DNA of 64,000 nucleotides from Pseudomonas sp. FP2196 (GTDB lineage Bacteria; Pseudomonadota; Gammaproteobacteria; Pseudomonadales; Pseudomonadaceae): NCBI RefSeq assembly GCF_030687715.1, contig NZ_CP117445.1, positions 4,887,501 to 4,951,500 of the forward strand, read 5' to 3'. Shown piece by piece: positions 18,404 to 29,400 of this stretch (position 1 is its first letter; each line of letters starts with the position of its first letter). The notes under the pieces were generated by a model. It saw only the letters and a program-made list of their open reading frames with translations, ran no database searches and was not told where the DNA came from. The position numbers and the translations under genes were made by a program.

Positions 18404-19150
18404 ATGAATTACAACTGGGACTGGGGCGTGTTCTTCAAGTCCACCGGCGTGGGCAGCGAGACTTATCTCGACTGGTTCATCTCCGGATTGGGCTGGACCA
18501 TCGCCATCGCCATCGTAGCCTGGATCATCGCCCTGCTGCTGGGCTCGATACTGGGTGTCATGCGCACCGTGCCGAACCGCATCGTGTCGGGCATCGCCAC
18601 CTGCTACGTCGAACTGTTTCGTAACGTGCCGCTGCTGGTTCAGCTGTTCATCTGGTACTTCCTGGTGCCCGACCTGCTCCCGGCGGATCTGCAGGAGTGG
18701 TACAAGCAGGACCTCAACCCGACTACCTCGGCCTACCTGAGCGTTGTCGTGTGCCTGGGCCTGTTCACCGCCGCCCGTGTCTGCGAACAAGTGCGCACCG
18801 GTATTCAGGCGCTGCCGCGAGGCCAGGAATCGGCTGCCCGCGCCATGGGTTTCAAGCTGCCGCAGATCTACTGGAACGTGCTGCTGCCCCAAGCCTACCG
18901 GATCATCATTCCGCCGCTTACCTCGGAATTTTTGAACGTGTTCAAAAACTCCTCCGTGGCCTCGCTGATCGGCCTGATGGAGTTGCTCGCGCAGACCAAG
19001 CAGACCGCCGAGTTCTCGGCCAACCTGTTCGAAGCGTTCACCCTGGCGACCCTGATCTATTTCACCCTGAACATGAGCCTCATGCTGTTGATGCGCGTGG
19101 TCGAGAAGAAAGTGGCCGTGCCCGGCCTGATCTCCGTGGGGGGTAAATAA
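18404..19150 (+). CDS. aatQ: Glutamate/aspartate ABC transporter permease
   Basis: 248 residues, GltJ-like inner-membrane permease with several membrane helices. The HisMQ-family EAA loop is seen as ALPRGQESAARAMGFKLPQIYWNVLLPQAYRIIIPPL. I start at ATG 18404 (MNYNWDWGVFF) after GGGGAGA; the frame extends 28 codons further. The stop TAA overlaps the aatM ATG (TAATG). Confidence 0.94.
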   Translation: MNYNWDWGVFFKSTGVGSETYLDWFISGLGWTIAIAIVAWIIALLLGSILGVMRTVPNRIVSGIATCYVELFRNVPLLVQLFIWYFLVPDLLPADLQEWYKQDLNPTTSAYLSVVVCLGLFTAARVCEQVRTGIQALPRGQESAARAMGFKLPQIYWNVLLPQAYRIIIPPLTSEFLNVFKNSSVASLIGLMELLAQTKQTAEFSANLFEAFTLATLIYFTLNMSLMLLMRVVEKKVAVPGLISVGGK

Positions 19151-19821
19151 TGGAATTCGATTTCAGTGGCATCGTCCCGGCCATTCCCGGTTTGTGGAAC
19201 GGCATGGTGATGACCCTCAAGCTGATGGCCATGGGCGTGGTGGGCGGGATCATTCTCGGCACCATTCTTGCGCTGTGCCGGCTGTCGCATAACAAGCTGC
19301 TGTCCAACGTTGCCGGCGCGTACGTCAACTATTTCCGTTCGATCCCGCTGCTGCTGGTGATCACCTGGTTCTATCTGGCGGTGCCGTTCGTGCTGCGCTG
19401 GATCACCGGCGAAGACACCCCGATCGGTGCGTTCACCTCCTGCATCGTGGCGTTCATGATGTTTGAAGCGGCGTACTTCTGCGAAATCGTCCGGGCCGGT
19501 GTGCAGTCGATTCCCAAAGGCCAGATGGGCGCAGCACAGGCGCTGGGCATGAGCTACGGGCAGATGATGCGCCTGATCATCCTGCCGCAGGCCTTTCGCA
19601 AGATGACTCCGCTGCTGCTGCAGCAGAGCATCATTCTGTTCCAGGACACCTCGCTGGTTTACACCGTGGGCCTGGTGGATTTCCTCAACGCCTCCCGCGC
19701 CAGCGGCGACATCATTGGTCGTTCCAATGAGTTCCTGATTTTCGCCGGTGTCGTGTACTTCATCATCAGCTTTGCCGCCTCGCTGCTGGTCAAGCGTCTG
19801 CAAAAAAGGTTCGCCGTATGA
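19150..19821 (+). CDS. aatM: Glutamate/aspartate ABC transporter permease
   Basis: 223 residues, GltK-like partner of AatQ. The EAA loop is [42 protein letters not shown]. It starts one base inside the aatQ stop and ends overlapping the aatP start by four bases. Confidence 0.95.
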   Translation: MEFDFSGIVPAIPGLWNGMVMTLKLMAMGVVGGIILGTILALCRLSHNKLLSNVAGAYVNYFRSIPLLLVITWFYLAVPFVLRWITGEDTPIGAFTSCIVAFMMFEAAYFCEIVRAGVQSIPKGQMGAAQALGMSYGQMMRLIILPQAFRKMTPLLLQQSIILFQDTSLVYTVGLVDFLNASRASGDIIGRSNEFLIFAGVVYFIISFAASLLVKRLQKRFAV

Positions 19822-20552
19822 TCTCTATCAAAAACATCAACAAGTGGTATGGGGACTTCCAGGTGCTGACTGATTGCAGCACCGAGGTCAAAAAAGGCGA
19901 AGTGATCGTGGTCTGCGGCCCGTCGGGTTCCGGCAAATCGACCCTGATCAAGTGCGTCAACGCACTGGAGCCGTTCCAGAAAGGCGACATCGTCGTGGAC
20001 GGCACTTCGATTGCCGACCCGAAGACCAACCTGCCGAAACTGCGCTCGCGCGTCGGCATGGTGTTCCAGCATTTCGAACTGTTCCCGCACCTGACCATCA
20101 CCGAAAACCTGACCATCGCGCAGATCAAGGTGTTGGGCCGCAGCAAGGAAGAGGCGACCAAGAAAGGTCTGCAACTGCTTGAGCGCGTCGGTCTGTCAGC
20201 TCACGCCCACAAGCATCCGGGCCAGCTCTCCGGTGGCCAGCAACAGCGTGTGGCGATTGCCCGTGCGCTGGCGATGGACCCGATCGTCATGCTGTTCGAC
20301 GAACCGACCTCGGCGCTCGACCCGGAGATGGTCAACGAAGTGCTCGACGTGATGGTGCAACTGGCCCAAGAAGGCATGACCATGATGTGCGTGACCCATG
20401 AAATGGGCTTCGCCCGCAAAGTGGCTGACCGGGTGATCTTCATGGACGCCGGCAAGATCATCGAAGACTGCCCGAAAGAGGAGTTCTTCGGCGACATCAG
20501 CGCCCGCTCCGAACGCGCGCAGCACTTCCTCGAGAAAATCCTGCAGCACTAA
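19818..20552 (+). CDS. aatP: Glutamate/aspartate ABC transporter ATPase
   Basis: 244 residues, GltL/GlnQ type. Walker [11 protein letters not shown], signature [15 protein letters not shown], Walker [16 protein letters not shown] and H-loop VTHEMGFA are intact. Last transporter gene of the operon. Confidence 0.97.
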   Translation: MISIKNINKWYGDFQVLTDCSTEVKKGEVIVVCGPSGSGKSTLIKCVNALEPFQKGDIVVDGTSIADPKTNLPKLRSRVGMVFQHFELFPHLTITENLTIAQIKVLGRSKEEATKKGLQLLERVGLSAHAHKHPGQLSGGQQQRVAIARALAMDPIVMLFDEPTSALDPEMVNEVLDVMVQLAQEGMTMMCVTHEMGFARKVADRVIFMDAGKIIEDCPKEEFFGDISARSERAQHFLEKILQH

Positions 20553-20612
20553 AAAGCAATACCACCCTCCTCAGCTTTGGGGGGGGGTGAGTTCTCTGAT
20601 AATGAGATCCCT

Positions 20613-20733
20613 TGTGGCGAGGGGATTTATCCCCGTTGGGTTGCGAAGCGACCCCTGCATTTCAAAGTCGAACCGCGTTTATCCGGATTGACGACTGCTT
20701 CGCAGCCGAACGGGGATAAATCCCCTCGCCACA
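20613..20733. repeat. Inverted pair of GGGGATTTATCCCC-type repeats
   Basis: TGTGGCGAGGGGATTTATCC opens the element and its complement closes it at 20733, with a REP-like core between. It separates aatP from aauS. The same unit is at 55164-55295. Confidence 0.85.
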
Positions 20734-20791
20734 GGTTCCGCGCTCGACCAAACCAGGATGCTGTTGCCATGCTGGTTGACCCAAGGCAACT

Positions 20792-22696
20792 GTGATGAAA
20801 TGCGACCCCAATCTCTATCGCGCCGCGCCGCCATCACTTGCCGTGAAACCTCGTCTGATTCGTCATCTGTTCCTGCCGCCACTGGTCATCGCCCTGATGA
20901 TCGGCCTGGGTTTTATCGGCTTCTGGACCAGTGAGCATTTCGGCATTCGCAGCCTCGGCGAGAACGGCCAGCGCCAACTGGAACTGCACGCCCGTGCGGT
21001 CGAGAGCGAGATCAGCAAATACACCTACCTGCCCAGCCTGCTGGAACTGGAAACCAGTGTCCCGCAACTGCTGGCCGACCCGACCCCGGAACACCGGCAA
21101 ACAGTCAACGAATACCTCGAAGGCCTGAACCGGCGCAGCCGCAGTCGGGCCATCTACGTGATGGACACCACCGGCCGCGTCATGGCCACCAGTAACTGGC
21201 GCGATGTCGACAGTTACCTGGGAGAAGACCTGTCCTTCCGTGCCTACTTTCAAAAAGCCGTCCGTGGCGAACCCGGCCGTTTCTACGGAATCGGCAGCAC
21301 CAACGGCGAACCCGGTTACTACCTGGCCCATGGCCTGGAAGAACACGGCAAGATCATCGGCGTCGCCGTGGTCAAGGTGCGTCTGGAAGCCATGGAAGAA
21401 CGCTGGCAACGGGCGCGCCTCGAAGCGTTTGTCAGCGATGAAAACGGCATCATCATTCTTTCCAGCGATCCGGCCCGACGGCTCAAATCGGTGCTGCCGC
21501 TGAGTGAGGAAACCAAGGAAAAACTCGCCCGCAGCCTCCAGTACTACTGGTTCCCGCTCAACGAACTGCAACCGCTGGCTCGCGAAACCTTGTCCGAAGG
21601 CGTGGAAAAACTGACCTTCCCGGCCAACAGCGAAGTCGATTCGAATGAAGACGACATCAGCTATCTGGCCCAGACCCGTCCCTTGAGCGACACACCGTGG
21701 AATTTCACCCTGCTCACTTCATTGCAGGATTTGCGGCGCGAAGCAATCAATCAGGGGATCCTGGTGGCCGTGGCGTTTGCTCTGGTGGCCTTCCTGCTGA
21801 TCGCCTGGAACGAGCGGCGCAAGGTCATCGCCACCCGCCTCGCCGCCCGCGAAGCCTTGCAGGAAGCCAACAATCAACTGGAGCGTCGGATTACCGAACG
21901 CACCGCCGACCTGCGCGCCAGCAACGAGCGACTGAAAAGCCAGATCCGCGAACGGCGTCAGGCCGAAGAGACCTTGCGCCGCGCTCAGGATGAATTGGTC
22001 CAGGCCGGCAAACTCGCCGCCATAGGCCAAATGTCCACCAGCATTGCCCACGAATTGAACCAGCCGCTGGCGGCCATGCGCACGCTGTCGGGCAACACCG
22101 TACGCTTTCTGGAACGCGGTCAGCTGGATGTTGCCAGCACCAATCTCAAGACCATCAATGACCTGATCGACCGCATGGGCCGGATCACCGCGAGCCTGCG
22201 TTCGTTTGCCCGGCGCGGTGACAATCAGGGCCAGGCCAGCCTCGGTAAAGCCGTGGAAGCCGCACTGCAACTGCTCGGCGCCCGCCTGGAAAACCCGGCA
22301 CTGCAACTGCACCGGCAATTCATTGATGTGCAGTTGCACATCGACCAGACCCGCCTCGAACAGATTCTGGTCAACCTCATCGGCAACGCCCTCGATGCCA
22401 TGCAGGCGCAACCGTTGCCGGAACTGTGGCTGGAAGGCGATGAATTCAACGGCAAATATCGCCTGCGGGTGCGCGACAACGGCCATGGCATCGACGCTGA
22501 AGCGCGCAAGCATCTGTTTGAACCGTTCTTCACCACCAAGCCCGGCGAACAAGGCCTGGGGCTGGGCCTGACCCTGTCCGCCAGCCTCGCCGCCGCCACT
22601 GGCGGCCACCTGGGTGTCGAACACCCCGGTGGCGGCGGTACCACCTTCGTCCTCAGTTTACCGTTGGTAAGCCCTACTCCTGCCGAGCCAATATGA
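20792..22696 (+). CDS. aauS: Sensor histidine kinase for acidic amino acids, DctB type
   Basis: 634 residues counted from GTG 20792; ATG 20795 is an alternative. Membrane helix at about 28-46, a large periplasmic double-Cache-like sensor (about 47-310, with YVMDTTGRVMATSNWRDVDSYLGE), second helix at about 322-340, coiled coil, phosphoacceptor His420 in STSIAHELNQPLAAMRTL, and an ATPase domain with NLIGNALDAM and GLGLGL. It probably senses glutamate or related acids and phosphorylates AauR, whose gene overlaps it by four bases. Confidence 0.9.
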   Translation: MMKCDPNLYRAAPPSLAVKPRLIRHLFLPPLVIALMIGLGFIGFWTSEHFGIRSLGENGQRQLELHARAVESEISKYTYLPSLLELETSVPQLLADPTPEHRQTVNEYLEGLNRRSRSRAIYVMDTTGRVMATSNWRDVDSYLGEDLSFRAYFQKAVRGEPGRFYGIGSTNGEPGYYLAHGLEEHGKIIGVAVVKVRLEAMEERWQRARLEAFVSDENGIIILSSDPARRLKSVLPLSEETKEKLARSLQYYWFPLNELQPLARETLSEGVEKLTFPANSEVDSNEDDISYLAQTRPLSDTPWNFTLLTSLQDLRREAINQGILVAVAFALVAFLLIAWNERRKVIATRLAAREALQEANNQLERRITERTADLRASNERLKSQIRERRQAEETLRRAQDELVQAGKLAAIGQMSTSIAHELNQPLAAMRTLSGNTVRFLERGQLDVASTNLKTINDLIDRMGRITASLRSFARRGDNQGQASLGKAVEAALQLLGARLENPALQLHRQFIDVQLHIDQTRLEQILVNLIGNALDAMQAQPLPELWLEGDEFNGKYRLRVRDNGHGIDAEARKHLFEPFFTTKPGEQGLGLGLTLSASLAAATGGHLGVEHPGGGGTTFVLSLPLVSPTPAEPI

Positions 22697-24021
22697 ACCA
22701 CGACCTTAGTGTGCTGATCGTCGAAGACGACCCCCATGTGTTGCTCGGCTGCCAGCAAGCGCTGACGCTGGAAGACATTCCCTGCATCGGCGTCGGCAGT
22801 GCCGAAGAAGCGCTGGAGCGCGTCGGTGACAACTTTGCCGGCATCGTCATCAGCGACATTCGCCTGCCGGGCATCGATGGCCTGGAACTGCTGACCCGCC
22901 TCAAGCAACGCGACCGCAGCCTGCCGGTGGTGCTGATCACCGGCCACGGCGACATCTCCATGGCGGTCGGCGCCATGCAAAAAGGCGCCTACGACTTCAT
23001 GGAAAAGCCGTTCTCCCCCGAGCGTCTGGTGGATGTCGCGCGGCGTGCGCTGGAGCAACGCAGCCTCGCCCGCGAGGTTTCATCGCTGCGGCGGCAACTG
23101 GCCGAGCGTGATTCTCTCGAAGGACGCATCATCGGTCGCTCGCCAGCGATGCAGAACCTGCGCGAACTGATCGCCAACGTCGCCGACACGTCGGCCAACG
23201 TTTTGATTGAAGGTGAAACCGGCACGGGCAAAGAGCTGGTTGCCCGTTGCCTGCACGATTTCAGTCGCCGTCACAGCAAGCAGTTCGTCGCGCTGAACTG
23301 CGGCGGCCTGCCGGAGAATCTGTTCGAAAGCGAGATCTTCGGCCACGAGGCCAACGCCTTCACTGGCGCCGGTAAACGCCGGATCGGCAAGATCGAACAT
23401 GCCGACGGCGGCACGCTGTTCCTTGATGAAGTCGAAAGCATGCCGCTGCCGTTGCAGATCAAACTGCTTCGCGTATTGCAGGAACGCACCCTTGAACGCC
23501 TCGGTTCGAACCAGAGTGTGGCGGTGGATTGCCGGGTGATCGCGGCGACCAAATCCGACCTCGACGAATCGAGCAAGGCCGGCGAGTTTCGCAGCGACTT
23601 GTATTACCGCCTCAACGTGGTGACTCTGGAGTTGCCACCGCTGCGCGAACGCCGCGAAGACATCCTGCAACTGTTCGAACACTTCACTCAGCAATCAGCC
23701 CTGCGCTTCGACCGCGCGTTGCCGGAGCTGGACAACCAGACCCTCTCGAACCTGATGAGCCACGACTGGCCGGGCAACGTGCGGGAACTGCGCAACGTCG
23801 CCGAGCGTTTCGCCTTGGGCCTGCCGGCCTTCAAGAAGTCTGGCGCAGGTAGCGCGGGCCAGGGCTTGGCGTTTGCCGAGGCGGTGGAAGCGTTCGAACG
23901 CAATTTGCTCAGCGATGCCCTGCAACGCAGCGGCGGCAACCTGACACAGGCGAGCCTGGAACTGGGTATGGCCAAAACCACGTTGTTCGACAAAGTGAAA
24001 AAATACGGGTTGAGCCACTGA
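22693..24021 (+). CDS. aauR: Sigma-54-dependent response regulator for acidic amino acid uptake
   Basis: 442 residues. Receiver domain with phosphoacceptor Asp55 (VISDIRLPG) and Lys in MEKPFSP; AAA+ domain with GETGTGKE and GGTLFLDEVESMP; Fis-type C-terminal helix-turn-helix (NLTQASLELGMAKTTLFDKVKKYG). The sigma-54-contact loop reads NAFTGA (Asn221), not GAFTGA. It probably activates aatJQMP from the two boxes at 17044-17088. Confidence 0.92.
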   Translation: MNHDLSVLIVEDDPHVLLGCQQALTLEDIPCIGVGSAEEALERVGDNFAGIVISDIRLPGIDGLELLTRLKQRDRSLPVVLITGHGDISMAVGAMQKGAYDFMEKPFSPERLVDVARRALEQRSLAREVSSLRRQLAERDSLEGRIIGRSPAMQNLRELIANVADTSANVLIEGETGTGKELVARCLHDFSRRHSKQFVALNCGGLPENLFESEIFGHEANAFTGAGKRRIGKIEHADGGTLFLDEVESMPLPLQIKLLRVLQERTLERLGSNQSVAVDCRVIAATKSDLDESSKAGEFRSDLYYRLNVVTLELPPLRERREDILQLFEHFTQQSALRFDRALPELDNQTLSNLMSHDWPGNVRELRNVAERFALGLPAFKKSGAGSAGQGLAFAEAVEAFERNLLSDALQRSGGNLTQASLELGMAKTTLFDKVKKYGLSH

Positions 24022-24359
24022 TGGATCTGCTACTGAAAGCCGCACTCGGCGCCGCCGTGGTCGTGATTCTCGCGGCACTGGCCAAGACCAGGAACTATTA
24101 CATCGCAGGCCTGGTGCCGCTGTTTCCGACGTTTGCCCTGATCGCGCACTACATCGTCGGCAAAGGGCGTTCGGTTGATGATCTGAAGACCACCATCGTG
24201 TTCGGGATGTGGTCGATCATTCCGTACTTTGTGTACCTGGCGACGTTGTATGTGATGGTCGATCGTCTGCGGCTGGAGGCTTCGCTGGCGGTGGCAGCGG
24301 TGGCGTGGTTGATGGCGGCGACCGTACTGGTGACGGTTTGGGTCCGCCTACACTCGTGA
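24021..24359 (+). CDS. glpM: GlpM-like small membrane protein
   Basis: 112 residues with about four hydrophobic helices. The stretch RNYYIAGLVPLFPTFALIAHYIVG is what I associate with GlpM, a membrane protein next to glpD in P. aeruginosa that is reported to affect alginate production. Here it follows aauR with a one-base TGATG overlap, so it is probably read with aauSR. The molecular function is unknown. Confidence 0.75.
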   Translation: MDLLLKAALGAAVVVILAALAKTRNYYIAGLVPLFPTFALIAHYIVGKGRSVDDLKTTIVFGMWSIIPYFVYLATLYVMVDRLRLEASLAVAAVAWLMAATVLVTVWVRLHS

Positions 24360-24364
24360 CCACT

Positions 24365-24407
24365 CCCACCGTGTAGGAGCTGCCGCAGGCTGCTCCTACA
24401 CGGTGGG
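24365..24407. terminator. Perfect long hairpin between convergent glpM and frnE-like genes
   Basis: CCCACCGTGTAGGAGC pairs fully with GCTCCTACACGGTGGG around an 11-base loop containing a REP core. No T-run follows, but the 16-bp stem between two convergent genes is likely to act as a two-way terminator or mRNA 3' cap. Confidence 0.7.
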
Positions 24408-24410
24408 CGA

Positions 24411-25079
24411 TTAGTGACTGACAGTGCCGCCCGTGGATTCGGCCATGATCTGCCGAATCGCCCCGACAAACGTCTCCACCGGCTGCCCACCGGTCACCGC
24501 GTACTGACCGTTGAACACCACTGTCGGCACCGAACTCACCCCGCGTTGCAGCCACACCTGCTCCTCTTCACGCACTTCATCGGCAAATTCGTCCGACGCC
24601 AGAATCGCGTCGGCGCGGCGCCGATCCAGCCCGACACTTTCAGCAATCTGCGCCAACTGCGGGCGATCAGACGGATTACCGCCATCGCTGAAATACGCCT
24701 TGAACAACGCCTCCTTCAACGGCAACTGCAAACCCTCCAGCCCCGCCCAATGCAGCAAACGATGCGCATCGAAGGTGTTGTAGATGCGGCTGTTGCCATC
24801 GGTGCGAAAGGCAAACCCCAGATCAGCACCACGGGCACGAATGGCTTCGCGGTTCTTCTGTGACTGCTCAGGCGTGGAGCCATATTTCTCGCCGATGTGC
24901 TCGGTGATGTTCTGCCCTTCGGGGCCCATCTTCGGATTCAGCTCGAACGGCTGGAAATGAATCTCGGCCTGCACTTCGTTGCGCAGGGTCTCCAGCGCCT
25001 GAAGCAGGCCATACAGACCGACGACGCACCACGGGCAGGACACGTCGCTGACAAAGTCGATTTTCAGAGTGGAATTCAT
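24411..25079 (-). CDS. DsbA-family oxidoreductase, FrnE-like
   Basis: 222 residues, cytoplasmic thioredoxin-fold protein. The active site CPWC at residues 15-18 (SDVSCPWCVVGL) and the helical insertion are characteristic of FrnE / HCCA-isomerase-like DsbA proteins. SVPTVVFNGQYAVTGGQP holds the cis-proline loop. It probably acts on disulphides under oxidative stress; the substrate is unknown. Confidence 0.9.
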   Translation of the reverse strand: MNSTLKIDFVSDVSCPWCVVGLYGLLQALETLRNEVQAEIHFQPFELNPKMGPEGQNITEHIGEKYGSTPEQSQKNREAIRARGADLGFAFRTDGNSRIYNTFDAHRLLHWAGLEGLQLPLKEALFKAYFSDGGNPSDRPQLAQIAESVGLDRRRADAILASDEFADEVREEEQVWLQRGVSSVPTVVFNGQYAVTGGQPVETFVGAIRQIMAESTGGTVSH

Positions 25080-25167
25080 GACTCACCTCGCGCGGCAAAA
25101 TCCAGACGATACACCTGCTCCGGATTTTGCGGTGAATGTCGGGCCTGCTCACGATCGGGCCTTTGAG

Positions 25168-26202
25168 TCAGAGTAGATTGGTTCCCGCCACCGGCTCGAT
25201 CTGCGCCCAGTGCGAAGTGTCTTCACGATGCGCCTGCAAATACGGCAACACCGCCGCCAGCAACGGCGCCTTGAATGCCTCTTGAAAACGATGCGCCAGC
25301 CCCGGAATCAGCTTCAACTGACTGCCGCGAATATGCGCCGCCAGATGCACGCCATGCATCACCGGCAGCAACGGATCGGCCGTGCCGTGCACCACCAGCG
25401 TCGGCACGCGCAATTGATTGAGCAGCGCCACCCGGCTCGGTTCGGCAAGAATCGCCATGATCTGCCGCTTGACCCCTTCAGGATTGAACGCGCGGTCATA
25501 GGACGCCGCCGCTTGTTGCAGCAACGCCTGCCGATCATCGCTGACCGTCGGACTGCCCAGCGCCGCCAGCAAATCAGCCTGCTGCTCCAGCGCCACTCGA
25601 CGATTCGGCGCGCCACGGCGCGATAGAAGTTGCACCAGCGCCGCACTCGGCGCCGGTAAACCTTCGGCGCCGGAGGTGGTCATGATCAGCGTCAGGCTCT
25701 CGACCCGTTGCGGCGCCATGGCCGCCATGTGCTGGGCGATCATCCCGCCCATGCTCGCGCCCAGCACATGGAACTGCTCGACGTGCAAAGCATTCATCAA
25801 GCCCAGCGCATCGTCGGCCATGTCGGTCAGGCTATAAGGCGCCGACACCGGCAGACCGAGTTTGTAGCGCAGCACTTCAAAGGTCAGGTTGGCCTCCAGC
25901 GGAGCCTGGCGCCAGGTCGACAAACCGACATCGCGGTTGTCATAGCGGATCACTCGAAAGCCCTGCTGACACAGCGCTACCACTACTTCATCCGGCCAGT
26001 GGATCAACTGCCCGCCCAGGCCCATCACCAGCAACAATGCCGGATCCGACGCGCGACCAATGCTCTGGTAGGCGATGCTGACCTGCGCCAGATCGGCCCG
26101 CTCGGTCGGTACGTTGACATCGCAACGCGAGGCGGCAAACGACGGCAAGCCGAATAAAAGCGCGGCCAACAGGGCCGCGACTGATAAAAAAACCTTGTGC
26201 AT
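25168..26202 (-). CDS. Exported alpha/beta hydrolase
   Basis: 344 residues from ATG 26202, which opens a signal peptide ([23 protein letters not shown]). The longer frame adds 23 codons that would bury it. Alpha/beta-hydrolase features: oxyanion [14 protein letters not shown], nucleophile elbow GASMGGM, acid in [10 protein letters not shown] and His in GLAHRFQ. Related to esterases of the TAP/epoxide-hydrolase-like group. The substrate is unknown. Confidence 0.85.
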   Translation of the reverse strand: MHKVFLSVAALLAALLFGLPSFAASRCDVNVPTERADLAQVSIAYQSIGRASDPALLLVMGLGGQLIHWPDEVVVALCQQGFRVIRYDNRDVGLSTWRQAPLEANLTFEVLRYKLGLPVSAPYSLTDMADDALGLMNALHVEQFHVLGASMGGMIAQHMAAMAPQRVESLTLIMTTSGAEGLPAPSAALVQLLSRRGAPNRRVALEQQADLLAALGSPTVSDDRQALLQQAAASYDRAFNPEGVKRQIMAILAEPSRVALLNQLRVPTLVVHGTADPLLPVMHGVHLAAHIRGSQLKLIPGLAHRFQEAFKAPLLAAVLPYLQAHREDTSHWAQIEPVAGTNLL

Positions 26203-26414
26203 GAAAAACACCGAAACGCAGAACCCCAGTAGAGCGCGAGTCTGATGAAGTTTGTTCAAGCGCGCTGCCACAGTTCGATGACAGTTTGATGAAGAGTGCC
26301 GAGCGGTCGTTCGACGATAACCGCTTGCCGATAACTATGTACCTCCACCGAGGTCGGCAATTTCCATTGAATGGCTCACGGAGGAAGCGGATCCGCCGCT
26401 TCACATCGCGAGTG

Positions 26415-29400
26415 ATGGCGACCATGCCAGATTCTTTACTGCTCCACTTGCCGGCTACGGCGCCGGCAGTGACACCATCCCGATTGCGCCTGCCAGACAT
26501 CCATGACGACGCCCTGCTGACGAGCGCGTCGCAACGTTGGCGCGACAGCAGCCAAGGGCTGCGCGAACTGGTTGTCGGGATTCCGGCCGTTCGGGCGACC
26601 CTCGTTCAATTGCTCGAAGCGAAGCTGGATCTGGGTGAGCCGGACATTGGCCTGCAATTCTCGGGCACGGAACAGCGCCCCGGACAGTTCGTGCCCATCG
26701 CCCAGGCCTGCGCTTTTGTCTTCCAGCATCCGCAGGTACCAGGCACGCTCAACGCGCAATGCCATGTGACCGGCTTGCCCGCCTCCCATGACTTGTTCAA
26801 CCTCACACCGCAGCAATTGCTTGAACGGGTCAGGACACTCGACCCGTTGCAGGCCACGGAAACCGCGTGGAATCAGTACTGGGACGCACGCGCGCCGGGC
26901 GCGCCGGTGTCACGTCGCGAACGAGCCAGCCAGTTGTATCGCGATCATCTGGAAGCCACCGCACACTTCGCGTTTGCCAAAGGCCAGTTGACCGCCGAAC
27001 AACTGCGACCGCTGCTGGCCCTGATGGATGCCAACGCCGCCACGCCACTGCTCAGCACTGAGCAGCTGTCGCTGGTGTTGAGCAACGGCAGCAAAGTCAA
27101 ACTCCCTGCCGCCTGGGTCATCAGCTTCGGGGGCCGCCAGCCGGTTGCGCAATGGCTATACCTGCCGTTGCGTCCCGAGGCATTCAAAGGTTTTGCCCAA
27201 CGCAGCGAGCTTGAGGCCTGGCTGAGCACTCAGCCATTGGTGCCCAGCGGTTTATCGACTAGCGGCCTGTCATTCGAATACACCGACAGAAACCCGCCTC
27301 TGAGCACAGGCATGACTGACCTGCTGGCTCACTTGCAGCAGGCGCAGATCAATGCGCTGCGCCATGGCAGCGTCGGTAAAGCCGATCTGGCCGAACAGGC
27401 GGGCAAAGCCCTCGATCAAGCCGATCAGATCGACCAGCAACGCAGCACCGCCGCCGTATTCGCCTCGCCACCAACCGTGTTGGCTGACGTTGCCGATGAC
27501 GAAGACGATGAGGCGTCACTGTTCGGCAATCTGTACGCCGACATTCCCTGGGCGCTGCGTCAGGCAGCGCTCAAACGCCAGCGCGACGCACTCGAAACCC
27601 TGCAAGGCACTGCGCACGCCAGCACCGCCCTGCAATCGGTGAAGGATTTGAACAACACCTTGGAAACCGCCGAACAAGCCGCCAACAAAGCCGCCACTGC
27701 CCTGCTGTGGCGCCCGCAGTCAGTGGATCTGGAAGTGTTCAATCGTGAGCTCAACGCGTTGCATCAGGCGCACAAGGCGGGCTTGCAGACTGAAGTCAAA
27801 CTGCAACAGGCCCTCGAACAGTTGAACAGCGAGGAATGCGCTCGGGTAACCGCGCTGCTCGACACCCCGGCCACTGCCGATGCCAATCATGTCGCGGCAA
27901 GCCTGACCCTGACGATGAACGAACAGTCCGGTGACAATCCCACGACCCGCACGCAATCGCTTTACGGCCCGTTTGTGATGACTCATCCGGACGCGCTACT
28001 CGACCCGATGTCGCCGCACAGCGTGTTGCTGTTTTGGCCCGGTATCGGCGGCGGCCTGCAAAAGTTCGCCAATCGTCAGGCGCTCGACCGTCAGGTGTTC
28101 CACATCGCCGAGCAGGACAAGGCCCTCGCTTTACAGTTGACCCGCCTCAGCGGTGACCCGCTGCTGCACGCTTTGAGTCAACAGGTCGCCGACTTTGAAG
28201 CGCAGGCCGGCGCGATCCGCACGCGCCTGGTTGAAGCCACCGAGACTGCCGAGCGCGAGCAGCAACTGGATATTTTGCGCAAACGCTTCCTCGCCGCGCT
28301 GCAAGTCCCGGTGCACGCGGCTCGAAGCCTGGCACTGGCCCACCTGCTGGAGCAAAAACACAGCAGCACCCTGGCGACAAACTTGCCGTCCTGGCTGAGC
28401 AATCTGTCTACCACCGACCGTATCGCGCTTAAAAGTGACATCGGCGCCTTTATCCAGGCGATGCAACGCAGCCACGAACTGTTGACCCTCGCCCTGGAAC
28501 CGAGGGACGACTTCACTCGCAAGCACCTGAATGCGCGCCTGCGCAAAGACTTCTCGCTCAAAGATGACTTCACGGTAACGCTGGATCTGCCTGACGGCGT
28601 CACGTGGGAGAAGCGCTATTCCAGCGGGCTCACCGGGACGGTAACGACCACGGTCATGGTCGCCAGTGCCAAACGCAGCAGCATGACGCTTGCCGAACTG
28701 GCCCAACTCAATATAGACAAGGAAAAGTCGGTGCAAGAGGATCCGCTGTCGCAGCGGCTGGTGTTCCTGCGGCTGTATGTGGTCAGTGCGAATACTCGAG
28801 AGCGCAATCGGTTGGTCAACGGCATCAACGTGACCTACTTGCGCAAGATCCTGCCCGAACTCGATCTGCCCCGCGCCTATGAGCGGCTGATTCTCGATGC
28901 CTTCACAGGCGCCGTCAGCGAAGCACCGTTCACCCGCGAGCATCGTCGCGAATGCCTGATAGAGCCTTGGCGCCTGATGCTCAAGTTGCAAGGTCGCTTC
29001 GCTCGCCTGCAAGGCCATATCAACAACGACGAACTGCGCACCCTCGAGATTGCCATCAGTGCTGACAGCGCGTCCGCGTGGAACACGGGGGGCCAACGTG
29101 TGGTGATTTTGCCCGCCAGCCTGACTGTCGGCGGCAAGGACACGCTCAATCAAGGCCCCAGCACTCTGTCAGGCGTGACCTTCATTGAGGAACAGGTCAG
29201 CGGCGTGACGCTGCTTTATCTTCCCGACAGCCCGGATGAGCGCTTTCTGCGCCGTTACGACAACCTTGAATCGGCGCGCAAGGCGCTGTTCAAACTTTGT
29301 CAGCAGGATTCAATGATCCGCTACCTGGCCGGCCGAGCCGTGCAGGGCAACGTGCGCGCCCATGAAAGCCGTATCAATGACACCGTACAAAAGCGCTTCG

